Source of the DNA: a virus | Strand: one strand, 5' to 3' | Virus record (IMG/VR): IMGVR_UViG_3300003322_000611 | Location: 1 to 34,864 of that record | DNA length: 34,864 nucleotides | Part shown: positions 21,077 to 29,818 of the stretch, piece after piece | How positions within the stretch are numbered: the first letter of the stretch is position 1 | Layout of the letters: each line of letters opens with the position of its first letter | The notes under the pieces: model-generated | What the model was told of the DNA's origin: nothing | The model's database searches: none | The model's input: the letters and a program-made list of their open reading frames with translations, nothing else | Program-made: the position numbers and the translations under genes

Positions 21077-24000
21077 TTATATTATTGTGTATAAACCTGG
21101 TTGTGTTGTTATTGTATCGCTCCAATATATAACCTGAGTACCAAAACAATCGGTTTCATTATGGTAAAATTCATAATTCGAGCCTCCAAATAAATCGAAT
21201 TGTGTGCCGTTGACCGCCTGGGTGTAATCGCTGGAAGTCGGTGACCCTGACAGGTGGCCGCGGGTTATCCTGTAATTTACAAACAGGCCCAGGCCCGAAA
21301 CATCCAGGGGGATAGTGCCCGCACTGTTGGCATAGAAAAACAGCCTATAAATAGCGGTATTGCTTTCACCTAAATATTCAGGTCCCTGGCTGCATTCACC
21401 ATAAATAAAGCCATTATTTACATTGACCTGCTGTAACTTAACATATACGTCAGGTAAAACGCGGATTGTAACCGTTGCGGTATCGCTTCCGCTGCCGTTG
21501 TTGGCGGTGTAAACAAATGTATCAATACCGGTAAATCCAGACGGCGGGAAATAAGTAAATGAGCCATCCGACGCCATGGCAACACTTCCGCCGTTCGCCG
21601 TTGCAATAGTTCCGGCGGCCGCGGTCAACGTTCCTACGCCCGTGGTATCGTTACTCAGGACGCCAGGCGCGCCAATGCTTAAACTTTGGTTACGTCGGGT
21701 AACATAAATACCGTCGTCATTGGCAACCGGGTTGTTAGGGTCCCTTACATCAATGGTCACGGTGGCCGTGTCGGTTAGTCCTGGCGTGTCAATGATCGTA
21801 TAAGTAAACGTATCAATACCCACATACCCGGTCGGCGGTGTGTAGCTAAATGAGCCGTCAGCATTTACTGTTACCGTTCCGCCCTGGGCGCTGGCCGTGT
21901 CGTAAGTGTCCAAAGTAAATGCAACGTCATCGCTATCGTTTGCAAAAACGCCAGGCGCCGAAATGTTCAGCGTTATATTTTTTGAAGCTATGTAACTGTC
22001 ATTATTTGCCACCGGGGCTGTGTTGGGCGGCCTCACTGTAATAGCTACCAGGGCGTTATTACTAACCTGGCTCCAATCGTCTTTAATGTTATACAAAAAA
22101 TAATCGTCGCCCGTGTACCCGGTCGCTGGCGTATACAATACGGTGCCATTGAGCTGTACCACCGCGGTGCCGTGCATGGGCGCTAAAACAATGGTCGGAA
22201 AACTAAGCGTTGCGCCTGCATCGGGGTCGTAATCGTTACCCAGCACATTGATGAAAAGGGCAATATCTTGGTTAGTAATAACGGTATCGTTTACGGCCAC
22301 CGGCGCCGCATTTTGGGTTAACCCCTGATCTGCCGGGTAAAGCAGATCAACTTCTAGGGTTTCGTTCTTGAAACTAAATGTTGCTTTGTCCACCGTACCC
22401 TGGCCCAGCGCCGTGGTTATAATATCATCCGGATTAAAGGCATCCCCACAGCACAACGGGATGGTTATTTTTTCGCCTTTTTTGGTTGGTTTGGTACTGA
22501 AAAAAGTGGTTGTTTGGTAATTCATTACCCCCACACTGAGCGGCCGGTCCCACTTGTGGTAGTCCCTGTGAAGTTGTGCCCAGGCAAGTGAATTGTTAAG
22601 GCTGGCGCCGCCTAATATGGACGGTTCAGAAATAATAAAATAGTTGGTGCCGTCGTAATCGGCAGCCACAAACACAAAGCCGTCGTCGCTCACAACCTTA
22701 CTATCTGGCTGCGGGTTGCTTAGGCATAATTCCACATCGGTGGTAACCTTATCAACGGCATATGTCTTAATTGCATCCCGGGAGCTTTGCGCCACGCATC
22801 CGCCGCTGTAGGTAATCGGGGCGCCCTGAAAATCGCCAAAACCGGCCTCCATATACTTAAATTCTTCGCGCGCGGGTATGTCTTCGTTTTGGTAATTGTA
22901 TTTCCGCTTTCCAACCATGTACGGCGCCCAGCGTGGCTGGGTTAGGTCGAAACCCTGGTTTTTTGAGAAATACGAAACGTGTTCCATCCTGATAATGTTA
23001 CCCACTACCCGCCAACGTAGGTTAAACATATTTATCAGGGCTTCAAAAAGTTTTTCCCAGCTTATCAGGGCTTTGGCGGCGTTGCCGGTCACTGTGGGAC
23101 GCTTTACGTCCGACTTTTGAAACAGGGTTATAAAACGGGTTTTCGAGCGCTGGCCGGTTACGTAGTTAATAGTACTTACAATGTCGGGGTTGATCTGGAA
23201 AAAGTTTGAAACAAACGTTTTGCCTGGGCAAAATGAGTTTACAAACATGTTAATAACGTCGGCCAGGGGCACGCCGTTGTCAATGGCTACGTTTGTGGTG
23301 GTGTCGCCTATTATGCTACACGTCCAGTCTGTTTCCTCGTAACCGCTGCCATAGTTGGGCACCGTAAAGACGCAATTAAACAGCCGGGCCGCCCGCGCAT
23401 ATTTCTGGTTTCCGCCTGGGCAGGTGTCCTCAACTAAAATCCAATCCGGGCCAGGTGAAGGAAACCCGCACGCCACGGTAGTAACTTCACGGGCCCAGCT
23501 TGTGGACGTATTACAATCATAAACTCCGCCACCTATATAAGATTTAATAAAATGTTGATTATAGACTACCCAGCCCTGTGAATCTGGTGTACCGCTGCCA
23601 CCCCATTGGCTGTTGTTCATACACGCGGGGTCGGTATCGCTCCCGCTTCCGCTGGTGCTGTAGGTTACTTTTTCAATCGTAATGTTAGTGGGGTTAATTA
23701 AAACGGTGCGGCGTATACCTATATTTTGCAGTAAATTAAGTTCGGTACCCTTGTTTTCGTCAAAACATTGTTGCTGCTTTATGTCGTCTAACTTTATTTC
23801 GAGCTGGCAGCGGTCCAGGTCCCAGGTACCGTCGTTGTTGCTCATTCGCCCGCTGAACCATGGCACCCAGGCCGAACCGCACCAACGCTCTACGGTAATA
23901 TTCACAAAATCACAGCGGTAAATTGATCGTTCGAGCTTTAAAAGGTTTTGGTAAGCGCTGCCGGTAAATACTATTTTGCTGGGCAACTCGTTTTTATAAT

Positions 24001-24124
24001 CCAACTTTCCGCCAACCTCCCGGTTCCATTCTATTGTAAAATTACTTTCGCCCAGGGGCTGCACTTGCAGCACTCCCAGGCGGTTAGTAACTACGTATCG
24101 AAATTTATTAGTTACGGTCTTCAT
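21077..24124 (-). CDS. Large tail tip/hub candidate with three cadherin/Ig-like (tandem-95) repeats
   Basis: 1015 residues. Residues 1-600 form a Cys- and Trp-containing structural region without a motif I can name; place after the tape measure gene suggests a tail tip or hub. Three repeats of about 96 residues begin near 605, 701 and 798, each with the pattern APVAxxD...LxxD....GTVxxxxxGxxxYTPxxGYxGxDxFxYxIxD, the tandem-95 / cadherin-like Ig fold known from adhesins. About 125 C-terminal residues follow. Coupled to the tape measure gene by ATGA (24121-24124). Repeats likely mediate surface contact or extend the tip. Confidence 0.75.
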   Translation of the reverse strand: MKTVTNKFRYVVTNRLGVLQVQPLGESNFTIEWNREVGGKLDYKNELPSKIVFTGSAYQNLLKLERSIYRCDFVNITVERWCGSAWVPWFSGRMSNNDGTWDLDRCQLEIKLDDIKQQQCFDENKGTELNLLQNIGIRRTVLINPTNITIEKVTYSTSGSGSDTDPACMNNSQWGGSGTPDSQGWVVYNQHFIKSYIGGGVYDCNTSTSWAREVTTVACGFPSPGPDWILVEDTCPGGNQKYARAARLFNCVFTVPNYGSGYEETDWTCSIIGDTTTNVAIDNGVPLADVINMFVNSFCPGKTFVSNFFQINPDIVSTINYVTGQRSKTRFITLFQKSDVKRPTVTGNAAKALISWEKLFEALINMFNLRWRVVGNIIRMEHVSYFSKNQGFDLTQPRWAPYMVGKRKYNYQNEDIPAREEFKYMEAGFGDFQGAPITYSGGCVAQSSRDAIKTYAVDKVTTDVELCLSNPQPDSKVVSDDGFVFVAADYDGTNYFIISEPSILGGASLNNSLAWAQLHRDYHKWDRPLSVGVMNYQTTTFFSTKPTKKGEKITIPLCCGDAFNPDDIITTALGQGTVDKATFSFKNETLEVDLLYPADQGLTQNAAPVAVNDTVITNQDIALFINVLGNDYDPDAGATLSFPTIVLAPMHGTAVVQLNGTVLYTPATGYTGDDYFLYNIKDDWSQVSNNALVAITVRPPNTAPVANNDSYIASKNITLNISAPGVFANDSDDVAFTLDTYDTASAQGGTVTVNADGSFSYTPPTGYVGIDTFTYTIIDTPGLTDTATVTIDVRDPNNPVANDDGIYVTRRNQSLSIGAPGVLSNDTTGVGTLTAAAGTIATANGGSVAMASDGSFTYFPPSGFTGIDTFVYTANNGSGSDTATVTIRVLPDVYVKLQQVNVNNGFIYGECSQGPEYLGESNTAIYRLFFYANSAGTIPLDVSGLGLFVNYRITRGHLSGSPTSSDYTQAVNGTQFDLFGGSNYEFYHNETDCFGTQVIYWSDTITTQPGLYTII

Positions 24125-27100
24125 CCCTTTTTAATTTTGGTTGTTTTGTTGCCCTCTTTGGTGTAAAAATGGGTATCGTCTTCCCAGCGTTCCACGCGCG
24201 CTCGTTCCTTGTCGGCCAGATACTTAACGTTTTCGCTTATGGCCAACACATCGCCGCTTATATCAGTCCCGCGACTTTCGCTTAATAAGCTGGTTTGGCG
24301 GTAGTCGTCGCGTTCTCGAACAATGCGTAACACCTTTTCCGGCGCGTCGGTACTTAACCGGATGCCCAGCCCTTCCAGCATATCCCGCAGCGCGTCTTCA
24401 TTCATGCCGGCCAGATCATCGTTATTAATCGCTTCCAATAAGTCCGCATATTTGGCCGTGCTGCTTTTGTTGGTCACGTATTCGCCGCCCTCCAATTCCA
24501 CCACGCCGCCGCCATCGATTGCCCGGTATTTACGGCCGCCCTGGGTGTGTGGTTTACCATCGATGTAACCACCGCCACCAAACGCCTGCTTTTGGTCATT
24601 AACAAGCTGGAAGGCCTTCACTTTGGCAGTAATAAATGCGCCGGTCATTAGGGCAATGGTAGCAATTGCCAGCGGCACGCCTACAAATGGAATAGCTGCC
24701 AGGGAATTGAAAATTTTAGCCGACGCCGTTATGAGGTTGGACGCCTGAACCGCGGTGTCTATAACCAGTTGGGCCTTCTGTAAGGCAATTTGTTTACGTT
24801 GCAGCTCTTCGGCCTGTTTTACTTCCTCTTCGCGGGCCTTTTTCTTTTCGTCAATTTCGGCCTGTATAGCATCTACGTTGTTGGCCAGGCCTTGCTCTCT
24901 TAGGTCCTTTTCCTTGTCGAGCTGCTCTTCCAGATCGTCAATACTGTCGTCAATTTGATCAATGGCTTCCTTTTTCTTATCAATTTGCCGTTGGTACTGT
25001 TCGACAATAAAACCGGTAATCTGGCTAATACTGTCCAGCATTTGCTTGGCCGCGTCCTGCACGGCCGCGCGCTGCTCTTCGGTAAGTTCACCCAGGCCTA
25101 ACAGGTCGAACCAGTCCACTCCGCCGTTGGCCTTGCTTTCGGCTTCCACGGCCTGGCCTAACGCTTTTTTAAGTTCCTGTACTGTTTTGGTAGCTTGTAA
25201 AACAACGGTGGAATTTTCGGCATTACCCTGGTCTAGTAACGCCTGGCGGGCTTGTTCGGCAAACTTGATTTTAACCTTTAATATTTCGACCTGTTTTTTC
25301 TCTTCCAGGCCGGGCAGATCGGGTAAAAATTTGGTGGCCGTTTCCACTTCCAGGACCGCCCGCTCTTCCTCTTTGGCAATGGCTTCGTTGGTAAATTTAT
25401 CCTGCGCTTTTTTCTGTTCCCTGACCTGGGCGTCGTTCAACTGGGCTATAAGTTCATCCCGTAGCGCGGTTTCGTTTTTAAACTGTTCCTTTATTTCGGC
25501 TTTCTTTTGCTCATATCCCAGGCGTATGGTTTCGATCTCTTTTACAATGCCTTCCTCTCGGGCCTGTATGGTCAGTTCCTGGGCTTTTAACTGAATGGCT
25601 GCAGTGTCGGTGGCCTCTTTGGCGTTAATGTCGGCCAGTTGTTTGGATAACCCGGCTTTGATGGCTTTAATAGCGTCCTGTTTGGTTTTTTCAGCCTTTA
25701 CACTCAGGGATTTTTCGGCCTCCAATTGGGCAATTTGCTGGTTTGCCGCCTGCGTAACCTGGGCGCGCTCTTTGGCGTAAGCGTCTGTAATGGCTTCAAT
25801 TCGGGCCTTTTCCAGTTCAGCGGTAAACTTTATTTGCTGTTCCAGCACCTTTTTACGCTCTTCGGCCTCTTTTTTAGCGGCTTCAGTCTGCTTTTTTTCC
25901 AGTTCTGTAGCCTCTTTAACCCGCTGGCCATCCCGTTCAATTTTCTTTATCTGTATTTCGTTAGAATCGTCCGCGATCTGCTGCTGGCGTTTTATTAGTT
26001 CGTCTTCCAACTTTTTATTGTCTTCCGCTGACAGGAGCCGGCGCTTATCCTGATCGTTGTACTGCTTTAAAAATTCATCAAAAGCGGCGCGCCGTAATGC
26101 CAGGCGTTCCTGTAAGGCTTTACCCTCTATCGTTGTAACCTCACTTTCCGCTTTGCCGGCGGCTTTAGCCTGGGCCACCTGTAGATCCGTACGGCGTTTT
26201 AAACTGGCTTCGTCTAGGTCCAATAAAAGTTTTTGATCTTCTAGGGCGTCGTTCAGGCTCTTTGTGGCCTTTTCCGCGTCGTTGCTGCTACTGCTGAACG
26301 CTATTAAAGCGGTAACCAGGGCCGCAATACCTACCAGGATGGCAGTAACGGGGTTAGCCAGCAAAGCGGCGGTAAAGCCTTCGGTGGCGGTTGTGGCGGC
26401 CACTGTCGCGCCAGCTTCGGCGCCTTCCGCTGCTGCCAGGGCTGTAGTGGATGCAACGGCCCCCGTTTGAGCACGTGACATAAGTAACACACTCAGGGTG
26501 CTGTCCTTATTCAACGCATTGGCAACGGCCTGAATGCCTTGTAATACCGCCATTGCGCCCGTAACCTTTTGAATGGTTTTATTTACCTCTTCATTTTCGC
26601 CACCAAACAGCGCGGCCGCTCCCTGGGCTGCTGCAAACCCGCCGGCTAACGCGGTCATAGCTTCCACGCCGGCGTCTATGTATTTGGTGTCACTGGCCAG
26701 CACACGCACGCACGCGGAAACGTCCCCGATCTGGTCCTCCAATTCACCCGCGCGGACGGCCATATTTATAAACTCCTGGCTGTCGCCGTGGCCTGCTAAC
26801 TCCATTTCCGCCATGGCTGCCTTCAGTTCCCGTAATTGGCCCTTTAGGCTCTTTTGTTTGGTTTCGGCACCTCCCGCCGCTTCGCCCAGGCCTTCCAGGA
26901 AACCGTTGGCGATCTCAATCTGCGCGTTTAAGGCCTGCCACTCTTCACTATTGGGGTCTAGTTGTGCCAGTTGCTTCTGCGCCTCTTCCAATACCTGGTT
27001 TAATACCTTCAATTCGTCGGCGCCATCGGCTAATGCTTTTTCGAATTGTTCAAGTTTTGCGGCCTCAATATTAAACTTTATGGGCTTGTTAGCGTTGGCG

Positions 27101-27432
27101 CTGAACTTCGCCAGCATATCCGAAAACTTTTGCACCTTCTTTTCAAAATCCCCGCTGGTGGTGTTTTTACCACTCAGGGCCGCACCCAGTTCTTTACCCA
27201 GGGTTTTGGCGGCTTCCCGGAGCTGGGCGGCTTTTTCGGCGTCAACGGTTAGCTGGGTGTTTAGCTTTTCGCCTGCGGTGGCGGCATCGTTAAAGCCCTT
27301 TTGCATACTCTTAGTTGCTTCTACAACATTGGCGGCGGTTTTGTCAATACCGCCGTCAATGTTATTTAACTCCTTAAAAAATGGGGCTGAATCAATACCG
27401 AACGGGATCACGTAGTCGTTATTTCCTGCCAT
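24121..27432 (-). CDS. Tail tape measure protein
   Basis: 1103 residues from the ATG at 27432; the longer frame to 27495 lies inside the chaperone extension and is less likely. The longest gene of the window, with long Ala/Glu/Lys/Gln-rich coiled coils over most of its length and two hydrophobic segments (about 345-375, ANPVTAILVGIAALVTALIA, and about 910-940). Length, composition and place directly after the frameshifted chaperones are typical of tape measure proteins, which set tail length and enter the cell with DNA. The C-terminal part carries a Gly-rich GGGYIDGKPH stretch. Starts 14 bases before the chaperone stop. Confidence 0.9.
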   Translation of the reverse strand: MAGNNDYVIPFGIDSAPFFKELNNIDGGIDKTAANVVEATKSMQKGFNDAATAGEKLNTQLTVDAEKAAQLREAAKTLGKELGAALSGKNTTSGDFEKKVQKFSDMLAKFSANANKPIKFNIEAAKLEQFEKALADGADELKVLNQVLEEAQKQLAQLDPNSEEWQALNAQIEIANGFLEGLGEAAGGAETKQKSLKGQLRELKAAMAEMELAGHGDSQEFINMAVRAGELEDQIGDVSACVRVLASDTKYIDAGVEAMTALAGGFAAAQGAAALFGGENEEVNKTIQKVTGAMAVLQGIQAVANALNKDSTLSVLLMSRAQTGAVASTTALAAAEGAEAGATVAATTATEGFTAALLANPVTAILVGIAALVTALIAFSSSSNDAEKATKSLNDALEDQKLLLDLDEASLKRRTDLQVAQAKAAGKAESEVTTIEGKALQERLALRRAAFDEFLKQYNDQDKRRLLSAEDNKKLEDELIKRQQQIADDSNEIQIKKIERDGQRVKEATELEKKQTEAAKKEAEERKKVLEQQIKFTAELEKARIEAITDAYAKERAQVTQAANQQIAQLEAEKSLSVKAEKTKQDAIKAIKAGLSKQLADINAKEATDTAAIQLKAQELTIQAREEGIVKEIETIRLGYEQKKAEIKEQFKNETALRDELIAQLNDAQVREQKKAQDKFTNEAIAKEEERAVLEVETATKFLPDLPGLEEKKQVEILKVKIKFAEQARQALLDQGNAENSTVVLQATKTVQELKKALGQAVEAESKANGGVDWFDLLGLGELTEEQRAAVQDAAKQMLDSISQITGFIVEQYQRQIDKKKEAIDQIDDSIDDLEEQLDKEKDLREQGLANNVDAIQAEIDEKKKAREEEVKQAEELQRKQIALQKAQLVIDTAVQASNLITASAKIFNSLAAIPFVGVPLAIATIALMTGAFITAKVKAFQLVNDQKQAFGGGGYIDGKPHTQGGRKYRAIDGGGVVELEGGEYVTNKSSTAKYADLLEAINNDDLAGMNEDALRDMLEGLGIRLSTDAPEKVLRIVRERDDYRQTSLLSESRGTDISGDVLAISENVKYLADKERARVERWEDDTHFYTKEGNKTTKIKKG

Positions 27433-28173
27433 CTTGTTGGGTTTTTTGTTTGTAATAATCGCGTTCCTTTTCAACGCTGGCGTGCCATAGATCAAATAAT
27501 TTCCAGAACTCGAAAACGTCGGTTTTTTTTATGCGGTCGTATTCACTTTTAATGCCCCCGGCCATGTTCCACCATGTTTCCCGCCACATGTTCCGGGTTG
27601 CTTGCACTTGTAAATAAACAGGCTTTGAAGCGTCCAGCCCTTTGTTCTTTTTTTGGTTCTTTAGCTGGCCGCTATTGCGCTGCCCTGCTGGCCCGAAATG
27701 ATGCGGGTAACTGTCTGATAGATTTCTATATAACCATTTATTGAACTGGACGCAACATGAAAAAAATCCCGCATATCCATTTTTTCCGCCTTCCAGTCGT
27801 TTATTTTTTTGGTGATCATATCCTGCGTGAACGCGCTTCGGTCTTCGTCTTCCGCGTTGATGTACAGCGCGCATATTTTCAATACAAGGGGCTCGCGTTC
27901 GTGTAGCTTGCCCATACCTCGAATAAGATCATTAAGCAGGACCGCGGCGTCGGCGGGCTTTTGCTTGTTTAACAGGTTGTAAGCGCTTTGCATCTTATCA
28001 AAAAACGCTTTGAAGGTTATACCATACCCCATTTCTTTTTCAAGTATTTGAGCTTCGGCATACCGTTCGATTGTCAGGCCGCCCTCGATAAAATACCGGG
28101 TTCCGTTTGCCTCGAAAATCCCGGTTTCCAGATCAATGCGTTTTAATGGTTCTTTTGCTTTCAGTGCCTCCAT
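27419..28173 (-). CDS. Long tail assembly chaperone made by -1 frameshift (gpGT-like)
   Basis: A -1 slip at the T7 heptamer 27760-27766 joins codons 1-138 of the short chaperone to 113 codons of the overlapping frame, giving about 251 residues. The extension is Lys/Gln-rich then aromatic (FWKLFDLWH), ending QDGRK. No start codon of its own is needed. This two-product arrangement before the tape measure gene is conserved in long-tailed phages. Predicted only from sequence. Confidence 0.7.
27661..28173 (-). CDS. Short tail assembly chaperone (gpG-like)
   Basis: 170 residues, helical after an N-terminal beta segment (IFEANGTRYFIEGGLTIERY). Stop at 27661 within the frame of the longer product. 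Position directly upstream of the tape measure gene and the -1 overlapping frame identify it as the gpG-type chaperone that loads on the tape measure during tail assembly. Sequence similarity to a named family was not established. Confidence 0.7.
   Translation of the reverse strand: MEALKAKEPLKRIDLETGIFEANGTRYFIEGGLTIERYAEAQILEKEMGYGITFKAFFDKMQSAYNLLNKQKPADAAVLLNDLIRGMGKLHEREPLVLKICALYINAEDEDRSAFTQDMITKKINDWKAEKMDMRDFFHVASSSINGYIEIYQTVTRIISGQQGSAIAAS
27760..27766 (-). other. Slippery heptamer for -1 frameshifting
   Basis: Seven T residues read GA-T-TTT-TTT in the zero frame, an exact X-XXY-YYZ site. After a -1 shift reading continues as TCA TGT TGC to the stop at 27419. Other A-runs upstream (near 27790 and 27815) do not fit the heptamer rule. 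Confidence 0.75.
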
Positions 28174-28175
28174 AG

Positions 28176-28517
28176 TTAGCGGTTTTCTATTTTTTTAATG
28201 ATCGGCGCCAGGATAATAGCGGTAAGAATGGCGCCGCAAATTGTGATTAAAAGGCCGGCAAGTATAGCCACCGGGTTACGGTAGCCATCCCAGGCGCCTG
28301 GCAGCTCAGTAAGTAGGTAACCCCAAAGGGCAAGCTGGCCCGATATACATTTTACGCAACCCCACACGGGCGCGAAAAACCAGCATTGCTCGAAGCGGTT
28401 GCCGAACCTGAACCACCAATTTAAAACAGGCTCATAAGCCAAAACGCCCCGGTATATGGCAGCCACAACGCCACAACCCATGGCAAGCGCGAAACAGTCG
28501 ATTAAAAGCGGAAACAT
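28176..28517 (-). CDS. Membrane protein with CVKC motif inside the tail module
   Basis: 113 residues from the ATG at 28517 (an upstream ATG at 28571 overlaps the previous gene). Three or four hydrophobic segments: about 2-22, 35-60 containing WGCVKC, and 85-108 (AILAGLLITICGAILTAIIL). The Cys pair beside a Trp/Gly helix recalls small DUF1360-like membrane proteins. A membrane protein between tail-completion and chaperone genes is unexpected; it may act on the host envelope rather than in the virion. Confidence 0.65.
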   Translation of the reverse strand: MFPLLIDCFALAMGCGVVAAIYRGVLAYEPVLNWWFRFGNRFEQCWFFAPVWGCVKCISGQLALWGYLLTELPGAWDGYRNPVAILAGLLITICGAILTAIILAPIIKKIENR

Positions 28518-28528
28518 ATGTTTAGTTT

Positions 28529-29149
28529 TTAGGTACACTTTTGCAAATTCCAGTTTATTCCGTTCAGGCATTGGGCTGGCGCCTGGTAAGTCGCGGTAAA
28601 ATCAATACCGAAAAATTCGAACGGCGGGCGCAAGTACTGGCGGGTGGTTTCATCATAGGTATATTTCCCAAACAGCGCCGGATCTTGCGGTGGTATACGC
28701 GCCACGTTCACGGCCAGCCTGGTAAACATACCCACGTTTTCCGGGTTTTGAGTTAAAAGCCTGTCCACAATAGTAGCCATACACCTGCCCGAAATTTCCA
28801 TATAGTCATTACCTACCAGGTTGGCCCGGTTCAGCCAGCAAATAAGGCGAAGACTGGAATTATAGGCAACCAGGCCATGCAGGCGCCCGGTAACCGCTAT
28901 ACCGTAATCCTCAAAATAGATAATTGATTTTCGGGAGCTGTCCGGTATTAAAGCCACTTCCGTGCCTACGCACGCGTCCGCGCCCGTGGCGTCATAGCTG
29001 ACCGGAAAACGCTTTGTAATAACTGCCGGGGCCGTTTCGTCGGCGTTGGGATCCGCTACCGTGACCGTTTGGGCCATGCCGGCCAAAAGATCAACAAACG
29101 GAAGCCCTGCCAGCTTCGTACGTAAAACCGTGGCCAGTTCTTTGTTCAT
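28529..29149 (-). CDS. Tail terminator/completion candidate
   Basis: 206 residues, alpha/beta: N-terminal helix (MNKELATVLRTKLAGLPFVD), central beta strands with YFEDYGIAVTG, C-terminal beta part with a Cys pair near the end. Length and order (after the neck candidate, before the chaperones) suit a tail terminator or a related connector protein. No family recognised, so role is from gene order. Confidence 0.55.
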   Translation of the reverse strand: MNKELATVLRTKLAGLPFVDLLAGMAQTVTVADPNADETAPAVITKRFPVSYDATGADACVGTEVALIPDSSRKSIIYFEDYGIAVTGRLHGLVAYNSSLRLICWLNRANLVGNDYMEISGRCMATIVDRLLTQNPENVGMFTRLAVNVARIPPQDPALFGKYTYDETTRQYLRPPFEFFGIDFTATYQAPAQCLNGINWNLQKCT

Positions 29150-29201
29150 TCGTCCATTTTTATGAAGTGATAAAAATATAAATGTCAGGTCGTTAGTAAA
29201 G

Positions 29202-29813
29202 TCATTGGGCGAAACTGTCTATTACTTTAACAACTTCGTCCATCACCACGTTGGCCAGCGTTTCGCGGTCTTCATCCTTTAAGGCTTTGCCGATAAAATC
29301 CCCGTAACGGTCCCGGTTCCAATTCATTTTATTTTGCGCTTCGGTGTTGGTAGCTCCCAGGGGTGCCAGATATACCTGCCCCTTTTGCTCCACCCGGACC
29401 GGTTGCATGTTTGCAAACATCTTGTTGCTGTATGAAAGGTCTGTGTGGCCGATTTGCAGGCCCTGGGCTGCCCTAAATTCCGCCCAATTGGTCATTTTAT
29501 CAAAATGGCCGGGGTCTTCCGTCTGGCCCTTTTTACGGCGTTTCTTTTTGGGTTCACCCTGGGCGCCGGTTTCGGTATTCACGCCGCGGTCCTGTAAAAA
29601 CTTAGTCCCTTTTTGGTTCAGCTCTTTACCGGTCAGAAACCAGGCGGGTATTTTGTTTTGTGAATACTTAACACCAAAACCGACCTCTTTTATGTTCCGT
29701 TCCGCCAGGGCTTTGGCCGAAATGGTCAGGATAACCGCAATTTCCGGGAGCTTTTCTTCCAGGGCGTGGCGTATCTGCTTTAATTTTTCCTTTAACTCGT
29801 TGAGGTCGGGCAT
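29202..29813 (-). CDS. Neck / virion morphogenesis protein candidate (HK97 gp10-like)
   Basis: 203 residues from the ATG at 29813; a longer frame from 29876 would run into the previous gene. N-terminal helices, a Lys/Arg patch near 90 (KKKRRKKGQ), then a segment around HTDLSYSNKMFANM and NRDRYGDFIGKAL followed by a C-terminal helix, the layout of phage virion-morphogenesis and HK97 gp10-type neck proteins. Fits the place after the capsid genes. Assignment is moderate. Confidence 0.55.
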   Translation of the reverse strand: MPDLNELKEKLKQIRHALEEKLPEIAVILTISAKALAERNIKEVGFGVKYSQNKIPAWFLTGKELNQKGTKFLQDRGVNTETGAQGEPKKKRRKKGQTEDPGHFDKMTNWAEFRAAQGLQIGHTDLSYSNKMFANMQPVRVEQKGQVYLAPLGATNTEAQNKMNWNRDRYGDFIGKALKDEDRETLANVVMDEVVKVIDSFAQ

Positions 29814-29818
29814 ATGCT

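Noticed and set aside
26573-27415. 280-codon plus-strand ORF, also 24962-25594 and 3240-3758 on the plus strand
   Set aside because: All lie antisense to long coiled-coil genes; their Ser/Phe/Leu-rich products are the usual mirror of Glu/Lys/Ala-rich helices. No plus-strand promoter is seen.
27785-27830. A-rich runs as alternative frameshift sites in the chaperone gene
   Set aside because: In the zero frame they read C-AAA-AAA and G-GAA-AAA, not X-XXY-YYZ; the T7 site fits exactly.
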